Shown: positions 17,204 through 24,802 of the stretch, piece after piece | Position numbering within the stretch: position 1 is the stretch's first letter | Layout: each line of letters begins with the position of its first letter | Origin: Flagellimonas zhangzhouensis | GTDB lineage: Bacteria > Bacteroidota > Bacteroidia > Flavobacteriales > Flavobacteriaceae | Reading direction: 5' to 3' | DNA length: 64,000 nucleotides | NCBI RefSeq assembly: GCF_900102925.1 | Contig: NZ_FNKI01000001.1 | Span: 1,116,001-1,180,000, forward strand | The notes under the pieces: model-generated | What the model saw: only the letters and a program-made list of their open reading frames with translations | Database searches by the model: none | What the model was told of the DNA's origin: nothing | Program-made: the position numbers and the translations under genes

Positions 17204-18300
17204 AGCCCTTTTACCTGCACATTGTGAAACGAATCGGCCTGCAAGCGGAGCAATTCTTCTGCTTTTTGCTTTTTGTAGCGGTACAGTTCTTCTTCATTTT
17301 TAATGTCGGCATAAATCTGCTGGTTGATTTCCCCATCGGTGGCCAACAACAATTTGCGCTGTTCCACTTTTTGGGTCACCCAAGTAGCAACTACACTTTC
17401 TTGTTCCTCAAATTTATAATCGTACTCTCCTTTTGGAGCCAGTAATTTGGCAATGATCGGAGCGGTTTCAATCGCCAAGAACAATAAAAAGATGAAAAAG
17501 GAGGGAAACCAAGGCAATTTGCCCAGGGCATTGATTCGGGCCATCAAACCATCAAAACCATCAATAATCGGTTGTGAATTGGTCACGGCGGTAGCGTAAT
17601 CCGTTTCCAAAGCCGCTATTTGGGCTTCAATATTTTCAATTTTGGAGGCATTGGTTTCTTTCAAACTGTTCAATTCCGCTAAAGCAGCGTCGTGCTTATC
17701 CCGCTTTTCTTGGTAAACAGGACCTTTGCCCAATAAACCTGTTCCTGCCGTTCCCTCAGCCTCTGAAATATAGGTATCGTAAAGTGCATTGGTCTCTGCT
17801 TCTTTGGCAGTAACCTCACCTTTTAAATTGGCTATATCTTGGTTGAGACTTTCAATCTTAGGAGTGAATTGCAAGGCCAATTGTTCCTTGTTGTTCAAGG
17901 TCATGGCGTTCTTTTCTTCCAACAACACTTGGTTGATTTCTTTTTCAAAAATCTTCATCTCCAAAGGTTTGGAAATGACCACGGCAATAATCAAAGCAAG
18001 CACAATTCGAGGTGCGGCCTGTAGCAATTCCCCTTTAAAATTGTCCCGCTTTTTAATGGTGGAAACAATGTATCGGTCCAGATTGAAAATGAGCAAACCC
18101 CAGATAAATCCGAAAAAAATGGAAGTGTAAATGTTGTCGAAAACGGTGTAAAGGGCATAACCACTAGCAATAAAAGCCATTACGGCGGTAAAGAAAACGG
18201 TGGCGCCAATGCCAGCATACTTATTGCGCTCGCCATTGGAGCAGGTTTCAAGAATGTTGGTGTCGGCTCCCGAGCAGAAAATAAAAAAACGTTGTAGCAT
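17200..18300 (-). CDS. DUF4407 domain membrane protein
   Basis: The 366-aa protein has hydrophobic segments at about 27-75, 95-110 and 265-285. Between them lies a long, Glu/Lys/Ala-rich coiled coil (about 120-240, QDIANLKGEVTAKEAETNAL and similar). The N-terminal RFFIFCSGADTNILETCS and FGFIWGLLIFNLDRYIVST are typical of DUF4407. Function is unknown. Confidence 0.85.
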   Translation of the reverse strand: MLQRFFIFCSGADTNILETCSNGERNKYAGIGATVFFTAVMAFIASGYALYTVFDNIYTSIFFGFIWGLLIFNLDRYIVSTIKKRDNFKGELLQAAPRIVLALIIAVVISKPLEMKIFEKEINQVLLEEKNAMTLNNKEQLALQFTPKIESLNQDIANLKGEVTAKEAETNALYDTYISEAEGTAGTGLLGKGPVYQEKRDKHDAALAELNSLKETNASKIENIEAQIAALETDYATAVTNSQPIIDGFDGLMARINALGKLPWFPSFFIFLLFLAIETAPIIAKLLAPKGEYDYKFEEQESVVATWVTQKVEQRKLLLATDGEINQQIYADIKNEEELYRYKKQKAEELLRLQADSFHNVQVKGL

Positions 18301-18361
18301 TATAGTGTTCTGATTTGATTGATAGAGTATTAGAACGCAATTTTGGATGATTTGTTACATA

Positions 18362-18385
18362 AAAAGCCCCAGAATTGGGGCTTTT
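18362..18385 (-). terminator. Intrinsic terminator after the second M56 gene
   Basis: AAAAGCCCC / GGGGCTTTT form a perfect 9-bp hairpin with a six-base loop and A/T tracts on both sides. It ends the M56 transcript (stop at 18,412) before the DUF4407 gene. Confidence 0.85.
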
Positions 18386-18411
18386 AACATTATTTGTATT
18401 GGGATGATAGT

Positions 18412-20115
18412 TTAGTTTTCTATCACTATGGGATCTGTTGAAATCTTAACAACAGGATTGGCTCCATTGGCTTCACGAGCATCAATATTGATGTGTTGAT
18501 TCTTTTGAACCACTTCAATAGCCTCTTTTGCTGATATGGCTTTGCCATTGTAGGTGAAAGATGCTCCTTTTTGGGCCATTTCTTTTACATGCTCAATAGG
18601 CTTTGGAGGCGCGGGAGGTGCAGGAGGAACTGGAGGATTGTTTGGGTTCACCTCAATTACCTCTTTTGTTGGTTTTGGTGCTTTTGGAGAACCAGGTGCT
18701 GGAGGTGGTGGCGGAAAATCTGGAAAGGGTTCCGCATCTTCGCGTTGTTTTTTAGACATTTTCCCATAGATTTCCTTTAGGCGCATTACCTCTTTCTTTT
18801 GAATGGCCATATTGTTGCGGTCCATGGCATTGTACTTTTTGGCCAACTTGTTGTACGCTTTCATTTCCTCACGGGAAGCACTTTGTTGAGGTGTTTCTTT
18901 TGGACCTAAAATATTGATGGTAGCAGAGCCGTATTCTGCCAATGCTTTGTCAATTTTGCTGATGACAGCTTTAGGGGTATTTGCCTCCACTTGAACAATG
19001 GAACGAATGATGTTTTTGCGTTCATCAAAAGTTAGATGTCCATTAAGTTTTTCGAGTTCGTCACTTAAATCAGTTATAGAAACCTCTTTGGATTGTAACC
19101 ATAATTTCCCGTTTTTGTCAATTTGAATTTCAATAGGGTTGATGGTTTGGGTGTTGTTCTTGTTGAAAAATACCTCAGAACCTGAATTGTCAGCTTGAAT
19201 TTCAATAGGAGCAGGATCATTTTCAATATCCGAATTTTTTGGAACCTCGATAGACGAACTAAATCCGAATAATAGGAGTGCCGTTAGCGGCAGAAGCAAA
19301 AAGCTTCGCAATACAAATGATGTTTTTGATGTGTTTGTTTTCATGACTGTAAAACGTTTTTTGATTGATGAATAATTAATGGCATTGGCAATGCCAATCG
19401 ACTGATGTGTTTCAAAACTATCGTGTGATAAGTACGATAATAATGTGTTTTGGTATTGTGCACGGTCTTGACTGCGATTAACGACGGCTTGGTCGGCCAA
19501 GAACTCGTGATTTAATTTGATACTGTATTTTAAAAAATAGATGAGTGGGTTGAACCAAAAGATGACTTGGGCCATTTCTATCAACAGAATATCCAAGCTG
19601 TGTTTTTGTTTGGCATGGGTTTCCTCATGAAGCAGTACTTCTTCAGGAATATTGTGGTCCTCATATTGCCTTTTGTTCAAAAAGATGTAGCTGAAAAAGG
19701 TATGCGGTGGAATGGGCTGACCCATTAAAACGCGAGTGGTCGATTGCTGCTTCAGCTTCGGGTTTTTACGGATGCGATATCCAATTTGTCCCAGATTTTT
19801 GAAAAAACGGATGGCAAATACAACTACACCAAGGGCATAGATTCCCCAAAGAATTTCGCTCCATTCGGTATCAGCTGTTTCAACCAAAGGCTGAGGAGCG
19901 TCATTTATGTCCGTAACTGGATGTAGAATGGTAGCACTTTGGGCAACCTCTACATATTCCACAAAAACAATATTTGGGATAATCAGTGCAGCCAGTAAAG
20001 CTCCAATTAGATAAAAACGTTTAAAGTGGTGCATGTTTTCATTTTCCAACACCAATTTGTAAAAGGCAAGGAAAATGGCCAAACATGCCGTTGATTTCAG
20101 AATAAAAGGCAGCAT
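18412..20115 (-). CDS. M56 (BlaR1-like) membrane peptidase, second copy
   Basis: The 567-aa protein has N-terminal membrane helices, then the zinc peptidase motif LLHEETHAKQKHSLDILLIE (HExxH) and LNHEFLADQAVV. A hydrophobic segment follows at about 275-292. The long extracytoplasmic tail has a proline-rich stretch (PFPDFPPPPPAPGSPKAP and PPVPPAPPAPPKPIEHVKE). Unlike the first copy it has no clear TonB C-terminal domain. It lies 2 bp after its BlaI partner. In the BlaR1 model it cleaves or inactivates that repressor on an envelope signal, whose nature is unknown here. Confidence 0.87.
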   Translation of the reverse strand: MLPFILKSTACLAIFLAFYKLVLENENMHHFKRFYLIGALLAALIIPNIVFVEYVEVAQSATILHPVTDINDAPQPLVETADTEWSEILWGIYALGVVVFAIRFFKNLGQIGYRIRKNPKLKQQSTTRVLMGQPIPPHTFFSYIFLNKRQYEDHNIPEEVLLHEETHAKQKHSLDILLIEMAQVIFWFNPLIYFLKYSIKLNHEFLADQAVVNRSQDRAQYQNTLLSYLSHDSFETHQSIGIANAINYSSIKKRFTVMKTNTSKTSFVLRSFLLLPLTALLLFGFSSSIEVPKNSDIENDPAPIEIQADNSGSEVFFNKNNTQTINPIEIQIDKNGKLWLQSKEVSITDLSDELEKLNGHLTFDERKNIIRSIVQVEANTPKAVISKIDKALAEYGSATINILGPKETPQQSASREEMKAYNKLAKKYNAMDRNNMAIQKKEVMRLKEIYGKMSKKQREDAEPFPDFPPPPPAPGSPKAPKPTKEVIEVNPNNPPVPPAPPAPPKPIEHVKEMAQKGASFTYNGKAISAKEAIEVVQKNQHINIDAREANGANPVVKISTDPIVIEN

Positions 20116-20117
20116 AA

Positions 20118-20483
20118 TTACTTCTTTTTAATTTCGTTGTCGATCAATTTTTTCAAATCCTCCAATTCAGCTTTGCTCAAATTGGTTTCTTGGGTAAAGA
20201 AGGAGGCAAACTGCGTGGCACTATCATTAAAGAAGTTTTTAATGAGTCCGTTCACATGCTTGGAAAAATAATCTTTCTTCTTGACCAACGGATAGTATTC
20301 CCTACTTCTGCCAATGTTGCTGTAAGCAACAAACCCTTTGTCCGTCATTCGCTTTAAAAGCGTGGCAACTGTAGTGGTGGCAGGTTTAGGTTCTGGATAG
20401 GCATCCAAAAGGTCTTTCATAACGGCCTTTTTTAATTTCCAGACTATGTTCATTAACTCTTCTTCTGATTTTGACAACTGCAT
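20118..20483 (-). CDS. BlaI/MecI/CopY family transcriptional repressor, second copy
   Basis: From the ATG at 20,483 the protein is 121 aa, beginning MQLSKSEEELMNIVWKLKKA. This aligns with the first residues of the other BlaI in this window. The DNA-reading region is PKPATTTVATLLKRMTDKGFV. The reading frame extends upstream to 20,525, but that part overlaps the -7 promoter element and an operator, so those codons are probably not translated. An ATG at 20,501 is also possible but would leave almost no leader. Confidence 0.88.
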   Translation of the reverse strand: MQLSKSEEELMNIVWKLKKAVMKDLLDAYPEPKPATTTVATLLKRMTDKGFVAYSNIGRSREYYPLVKKKDYFSKHVNGLIKNFFNDSATQFASFFTQETNLSKAELEDLKKLIDNEIKKK

Positions 20484-20507
20484 TTGTTCGGCTTTTATCA
20501 TTTGTGC

Positions 20508-20549
20508 TCTACAAACATAGAACAATTATTTTAATTCTACAAATGTAGA
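20508..20549 (-). promoter_or_regulatory. Promoter and two BlaI-type operators of the second BlaI-M56 pair
   Basis: On the minus strand a -7 element TATGTTTG (20,519-20,512) lies 20 bp from a -33 TTTG (20,543-20,540). The perfect palindrome TCTACAAATGTAGA (20,536-20,549) covers the -33 box, and a degenerate copy TCTACAAACATAGA (20,508-20,521) covers the -7 box. The TACA-TGTA core is the classical BlaI/MecI type and differs from the AACTAA-TTAGTT operators of the first pair, so cross-talk is unlikely. Confidence 0.8.
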
Positions 20550-20620
20550 GTTTGTTTTTGCTTTAGGATTAAGTAGGATAGCGGTGCTAAAATGTTAATT
20601 TTGCAATCAAATCAAGCATC

Positions 20621-21199
20621 ATGGCATTATTGGATGAATTAAAGGAACGAAGTGGAAATACCTGCGAACTTTGTGGGTCAACTGAAAACTTACAGATGTA
20701 TGAAGTTCCACCAGTGTCTGTTGGTGGAATGGATGGAAGTCTATTGGGTTGTGTTACTTGTATTGGTCAAATTGAAAATCCCGATACCACAGATGCCAAC
20801 CATTGGCGTTGTTTGAACGATAGCATGTGGAGCGAGCATGATGCCGTGAAGGTGGTGGCATGGCGAATGCTAAACCGTTTAAAGTCTGAAGGATGGCCTC
20901 AAGATCTTTTGGATATGATGTATTTGGAAGATGAGCTGCTCACTTGGGCCAAAGCTACGGGTGAAGGTCAAGAAGAAGGGGAGAAAATCATCCACAGAGA
21001 TGTGAACGGGGTGGTTTTGGAAAACGGTGACAATGTGGTGCTTGTTAAAGACTTAAAAGTGAAAGGCTCAAGCATGGTCGCAAAACAGGGAACCGCCGTT
21101 AGACGGATTTCCCTGGATCACGAAAATGCTGAATATATTGAAGGTAAGGTAGACGGTCAACAGATTGTCATAATTACCAAATATGTCAAAAAGACTTAA
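20621..21199 (+). CDS. PhnA-domain protein with N-terminal zinc ribbon
   Basis: The 192-aa protein opens with a zinc-ribbon (CELCGS at 14-19, then GCVTCIGQI) and ends in a PhnA domain: DVNGVVLENGDNVVLVKDLKVKGSSM with KQGTAVRRI and IVIITKYVKK. PhnA proteins are found with phosphonate genes in some species, but no phosphonate gene is present here and the biochemical role remains unclear. Its stop overlaps that of the converging dipeptidase gene (TTAA). Confidence 0.87.
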   Translation: MALLDELKERSGNTCELCGSTENLQMYEVPPVSVGGMDGSLLGCVTCIGQIENPDTTDANHWRCLNDSMWSEHDAVKVVAWRMLNRLKSEGWPQDLLDMMYLEDELLTWAKATGEGQEEGEKIIHRDVNGVVLENGDNVVLVKDLKVKGSSMVAKQGTAVRRISLDHENAEYIEGKVDGQQIVIITKYVKKT

Positions 21200-22584
21200 G
21201 CGTTCAACTCCGCAAAATATTTATAGAAATACGGGATGGTCTCAATCCCTTTTAAGAAGTTGAGCACACCAAAATGCTCGTTAGGTGAGTGGATGGCATC
21301 ACTATCCAATCCAAATCCCAACAAAATGGTTTTGCTTTCCAGTACCTTTTCAAAAAGTGCCACGATTGGAATACTACCACCTGTACGTTGAGGTACAGGA
21401 CTTTTTCCAAAAGTTTGTTCTACAGCTTTAGCTGCCGCTTGGTAGCCTATGCTGTCAATAGGAGTTACATAAGCTTGACCTCCGTGATGCGGGGAAACTT
21501 TAACCTTCACACTTTTGGGTGCGATGGACGTAAAGTGCTTGGTGAACAAATCGGTGATTTCATGCCAATCTTGGTTGGGCACCAAACGCATAGAAATTTT
21601 TGCGTAAGCCTTGCTGGCGATTACTGTTTTAGCACCTTCACCCATATAGCCGCCCCAAATTCCATTTACATCCAAGGTTGGTCTGATACCGAAACGCTCT
21701 GAGGTTGAGTATCCTTTTTCTCCATGCACATCATCAATATCCAAAGAAGCTTTGTATTCTTCTAAATCAAACGGAGCTTTTGCCATTTCGGCGCGTTCCT
21801 CATCTGAAATGATTTCTACTTTATCATAAAATCCTGGAATGGTAATGTGGTTGTTTTCATCGTGCAATGAAGCAATCATTTTTGCCAAAACATTGATGGG
21901 ATTGGGTGCAGCACCACCATAAATTCCTGAATGTAAATCACGATTGGCCCCTGTTACTTCTACTTCTACATAACTCAACCCTCTAAGACCCGTAGTAATG
22001 GACGGATTTTCCATGGAAATCATGCCAGTATCGGAAATCAAAATGATATCGTTTTTGAGTTTTTCTTTGTTGTCATCCAGAAAGCCAGCCAAGCTATCAC
22101 TGCCCACTTCTTCTTCACCTTCAATCATGAATTTTACATTGCAAGGCAAGGTGTTGTTTTTGATCATATATTCAACAGCTTTTACGTGCATAAAAAACTG
22201 ACCTTTGTCGTCACAGGCACCACGTGCAAAAATGGCTCCATCAGGATGCAATTTTGTGGGTTTGATCACAGGCTTGAAAGGAGGGGAGTCCCAAAGATTG
22301 ATAGGATCTGGTGGTTGCACATCGTAATGACCGTACACCAATACTGTTGGAAGGTTTGGGTCAATAATTTTATCGGCATATACCACGGGATAACCTTTGG
22401 TTTCGCAAATTTCGGCATTGTCGCAACCAGCTTCCGTCAACGATTTTTTAACAGCTTCCGCTGTGTGCAAAACGTCTTGTGAATAGGCCGTGTCGGCACT
22501 TATTGAGGGGATTTTTAGTAAGTCAATGAGTTCGTTAAGGAATCTGTCTTTGTTGGACTCGATGTAATTATTTAAATCTTTCAT
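21196..22584 (-). CDS. M20 family dipeptidase
   Basis: The 462-aa protein has the metal-binding motifs of M20 peptidases: VYGHYDVQPPDP (His and Asp), FARGACDDKGQ (bridging Asp), EGEEEVGS (catalytic Glu and metal Glu), and ISDTG. The central GLRGLSYVEVEVTGANRDLHSG is the dimerisation lid domain. It should hydrolyse dipeptides in the cytosol with two zinc or manganese ions, like the carnosinase (CNDP) branch. No signal peptide is present. Confidence 0.93.
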   Translation of the reverse strand: MKDLNNYIESNKDRFLNELIDLLKIPSISADTAYSQDVLHTAEAVKKSLTEAGCDNAEICETKGYPVVYADKIIDPNLPTVLVYGHYDVQPPDPINLWDSPPFKPVIKPTKLHPDGAIFARGACDDKGQFFMHVKAVEYMIKNNTLPCNVKFMIEGEEEVGSDSLAGFLDDNKEKLKNDIILISDTGMISMENPSITTGLRGLSYVEVEVTGANRDLHSGIYGGAAPNPINVLAKMIASLHDENNHITIPGFYDKVEIISDEERAEMAKAPFDLEEYKASLDIDDVHGEKGYSTSERFGIRPTLDVNGIWGGYMGEGAKTVIASKAYAKISMRLVPNQDWHEITDLFTKHFTSIAPKSVKVKVSPHHGGQAYVTPIDSIGYQAAAKAVEQTFGKSPVPQRTGGSIPIVALFEKVLESKTILLGFGLDSDAIHSPNEHFGVLNFLKGIETIPYFYKYFAELNA

Positions 22585-22640
22585 ATATGTTTTAAAAAGG
22601 ACACTAAAAGTACAAAAAACAAGTTTTTATAGGGTGTGCA

Positions 22641-22670
22641 TTTGCAAATCGGAAATTTGATTTATATTTG
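22641..22670 (+). promoter_or_regulatory. Promoter of the tRNA-Leu locus
   Basis: TTTG (22,641-22,644) and TATATTTG (22,663-22,670) are separated by 18 bp, a full match to the Bacteroidota -33/-7 promoter. The predicted start lies just before the broken tRNA-Leu half at 22,682. The same promoter should therefore now drive the element-borne tRNA-Leu at 22,757. Confidence 0.75.
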
Positions 22671-22681
22671 CACTCCTTTCC

Positions 22682-22726
22682 GCGGGTGTGGTGGAATTGG
22701 TAGACACGCTAGACTTAGGATCTAGT
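22682..22726 (+). pseudogene. 5' half of a split tRNA-Leu(UAG)
   Basis: The sequence runs from the acceptor strand gcgggtg through an intact D arm and anticodon arm (ctaga-cttagga-tctag, anticodon TAG) and then loses homology. Its acceptor strand needs cacccgc as a partner. The intact tRNA downstream has tacccgc, but the fragment at 44,490-44,526 has exactly cacccgc. Joined, the halves give 82 nt, the same length as the intact copy. The gene was broken by the island. Confidence 0.92.
22714..22726 (+). other. Left attachment site core (attL)
   Basis: The 13-bp cttaggatctagt is identical to the right core. It covers the anticodon loop and the 3' side of the anticodon stem. Just inside, caagtctaag makes an inverted CTTAG/CTAAG pair with the core, as expected for integrase core sites. 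The circular form would carry ggatgg-core-caagtc. Confidence 0.85.
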
Positions 22727-22756
22727 CAAGTCTAAGCTCTTAAAATATTGTTAAAT

Positions 22757-22838
22757 GCGGGTATGGTGGAATTGGTAGACACGCCAGACTTAGGATCTGG
22801 TGCCGCAAGGCGTGGGGGTTCGACTCCCTTTACCCGCA
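22757..22838 (+). tRNA. tRNA-Leu(UAG), intact, carried by the island
   Basis: This 82-nt gene has the acceptor stem gcgggta/tacccgc, the D arm ggtggaattggtagacac, anticodon stem ccaga/tctgg with loop cttagga (anticodon TAG), a short variable arm tgccgcaaggcgt and T arm ggggg-ttcgact-ccctt. The CCA end is not encoded. It differs from the rebuilt split gene only at two base pairs, both compensated (G-C to A-T in the acceptor stem, T-A to C-G in the anticodon stem). It lies 30 bp after the broken half and has no clear promoter of its own. Confidence 0.95.
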
Positions 22839-22864
22839 CTTTTAAGTTTTCTGAAACTTACGTT

Positions 22865-22895
22865 AAAAGCTCCTCAATTTTGAGGGGCTTTTTTT
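22865..22895 (+). terminator. Terminator after tRNA-Leu(UAG)
   Basis: AAAAGCTCCTCA pairs with TGAGGGGCTTTT around a short AATTT loop (one mismatch), followed by a T tract. A similar hairpin follows the 3' half of the split tRNA at 44,530. Confidence 0.85.
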
Positions 22896-23080
22896 GTATT
22901 GGTACAACATAGGTAAAACATTGGCCTTTTTTTACTGTCGACACTAGATCTTTTTACATACTAATTCAAAGGGCGTCAAATTTAATTTTAGCACTTTTTT
23001 TTGCTTTCTTTTAGTTGATTTTGATTATTTATCTTGGCCAAGGCAATTTATTTTTCCAGAAACTTTTCTTGATAGTTGGT

Positions 23081-24235
23081 TTAGGGATAAAACAGACTTG
23101 ATCTTTTTGTTTCGGTTTCCACAAGGGAATTTCGTTCGACATCTTCCAACAAAGGAACTTCCCTTTCGATCATGGGGTCGAACCATTCAATCTTCTCATT
23201 GGCCCATTCCAACCAAAGCAATAGATCCTCTGTCAGTTCACCGTTCGATTCCTTGTGGTTTTTAAATTCTTGGACATAACTTCTGAGCCTAACGGTCATC
23301 TCATGTCTTTTCATGTCCTTGAAAAGTGATTTCAGGGATTGAAGTTCTTTGTCCTTCCGGTCTTGAAGCTCTTGTTTGATTTTTTGTTCTTCCTGAAATT
23401 TTTTGTGCCATTCCTCCCTTTCGATTCGTTCTTTTTTCAACTGCTTGGCCGTCAACTCAAGCTTGGTCAGTATTTTGGCGAGTTGTTCCTCCAAAAGTTC
23501 ATTTTTATTGTCTGCCCAATCTTTTCTCAAGAAGTAATCTGCTTCCATCTTTAACATTAAAATATCGCTTGCGTGGTATTCATAATTCGTCCACCGCTCT
23601 TTTTTGACCAACACCCTTTTTGATTTTTCGCGACAGCGTATGTTGATTTTTTCGTCAAGCACAATGGCATAAGTACTATATCCATCTATTTCAATGTCAT
23701 GACCTCTTTTCCTAAGTAATTTGATCAGGGCATTCATGAACCTTAGTGCCCTAGGAACCATCTTTTTTGAAACCTCTATGTTTAAATTTCCTTTGGTTGT
23801 ATGGATTATATCTTGATATTGATGGTTGGGTTGAAAGTTAGAAGTTGCTAGGTCGGATTTTGCCTTTTGAACGAGAATGTCGGGTTTGTACATTTTACTC
23901 GGAACAGAAAGGGGTAGGGAGGGGTCGTTAACAATTTCGTTTTTCAAGGCACTGTACTTGCTATTGAAATGCGCTTTTTTGTCATTTTTCTCTTTTCTCT
24001 CTGACAGATTGATGTCATCTAGTTTTTTCTCCTTTTTTTTCAAAGGTGTTTTTGTCACTTTTTTGCCATACTTCACCTTTGACCAATGCCCGACCCTGGG
24101 CAATGGTATTTCATGTTTGATGCAAATTTTTCTCAGGCAGTTGTCCGAAATGTTGTATTGTTTGGCCAATTGGGTCAATGGGGTCGTCCAGACCAATTCA
24201 TAAAGTTCTTTTCTCGTTATTGTTTTGGTTTCCAT
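23081..24235 (-). CDS. HTH-containing protein of mobile elements, coiled-coil C-terminus
   Basis: I take the ATG at 24,235 (384 aa) because the 19 upstream residues are hydrophobic and not family-like. The start ETKTITRKELYELVWTTPL, then LAKQYNISDNCLRKICIKHEIPLPRVGHW, is a recurrent N-terminal domain with a helix-turn-helix look in accessory-region proteins. A basic linker follows, then a small globular domain, and a long Lys/Glu coiled coil (about 255-345). Function is unknown; DNA binding is likely. It is the first gene of the island from the left end. Confidence 0.7.
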   Translation of the reverse strand: METKTITRKELYELVWTTPLTQLAKQYNISDNCLRKICIKHEIPLPRVGHWSKVKYGKKVTKTPLKKKEKKLDDINLSERKEKNDKKAHFNSKYSALKNEIVNDPSLPLSVPSKMYKPDILVQKAKSDLATSNFQPNHQYQDIIHTTKGNLNIEVSKKMVPRALRFMNALIKLLRKRGHDIEIDGYSTYAIVLDEKINIRCREKSKRVLVKKERWTNYEYHASDILMLKMEADYFLRKDWADNKNELLEEQLAKILTKLELTAKQLKKERIEREEWHKKFQEEQKIKQELQDRKDKELQSLKSLFKDMKRHEMTVRLRSYVQEFKNHKESNGELTEDLLLWLEWANEKIEWFDPMIEREVPLLEDVERNSLVETETKRSSLFYP

Positions 24236-24802
24236 GGTTTGATGGATTTTTGAGTGAGAAATCAAAGAAATGCAAATGAAGGGAATGACCAAATTTGACT
24301 TTTTGGAGTAAATCTTGATTCGTCCATAGGGGTCGATTTAAGATGTTTAAATGTGTTGGAACGATGATTTTACGAGAATTGGTATTTATGCTTTTAAATC
24401 AGGTCTAAATTTGATTGTGCGGGATGTAATATTGTTGCAACGAATGCATCCCTGACCGATATGTCTTTGGGGACCAGGTGATTTTTTGCGTATTGATCGA
24501 TTTTAACTTGTATGGGTTGCTGGATGCTCCCATTTTATTTGTTCCAATTTGAGTAAATCAAAAAAAAGTGAAATTTTAAAATTCAGTTTATATTATGTTT
24601 TAAATAGTTTATATATGTTTATTATACATATTAAGACTTGTTCAGTACTTGTTCAGTACTTGTTCAATGCTTGTCCCGATTTTAAACAAGTTCTGGACTA
24701 GTTGTTTTGATGCCTTTTGACTTGTTTTGGTGGATTGCCATTTAGATACTCCGACCTTTAGTAAAAGTGAAAATATGAAATGTTGTTTAGCGCTTTTCTT
24801 GG
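24236..24802. other. Gene-free AT-rich stretch between the HTH gene and hsdR
   Basis: No convincing reading frame is present on either strand. The right half contains the tandem 11-bp repeats described separately and the end of the hsdR transcript. The left half must hold the promoter of the HTH gene. Confidence 0.6.
24636..24691 (+). repeat. Tandem 11-bp repeats (iteron-like)
   Basis: The unit acttgttcagt occurs at 24,636-24,646 and 24,647-24,657, with a third copy differing by one base at 24,658-24,668. A decayed fourth (gcttgtccc) follows, then an inverted aacaagt at 24,685-24,691. Repeated sites of 11 bp put binding on the same helix face. A regulator, integrase-accessory or replication protein site is possible. 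Confidence 0.6.

Noticed and set aside
20484-20525. Extra N-terminal residues of the second BlaI protein
   Set aside because: These bases contain the -7 element and an operator, and the first BlaI starts at the equivalent of 20,483.
22682-22726. Two functional tRNA-Leu genes in tandem at 22.7 kb
   Set aside because: The first has no variable arm, T arm or 3' acceptor strand; its partner half is 21.8 kb away at 44,490.
24636-24668. CRISPR array
   Set aside because: The 11-bp units are directly adjacent with no spacers, and there is no cas gene.
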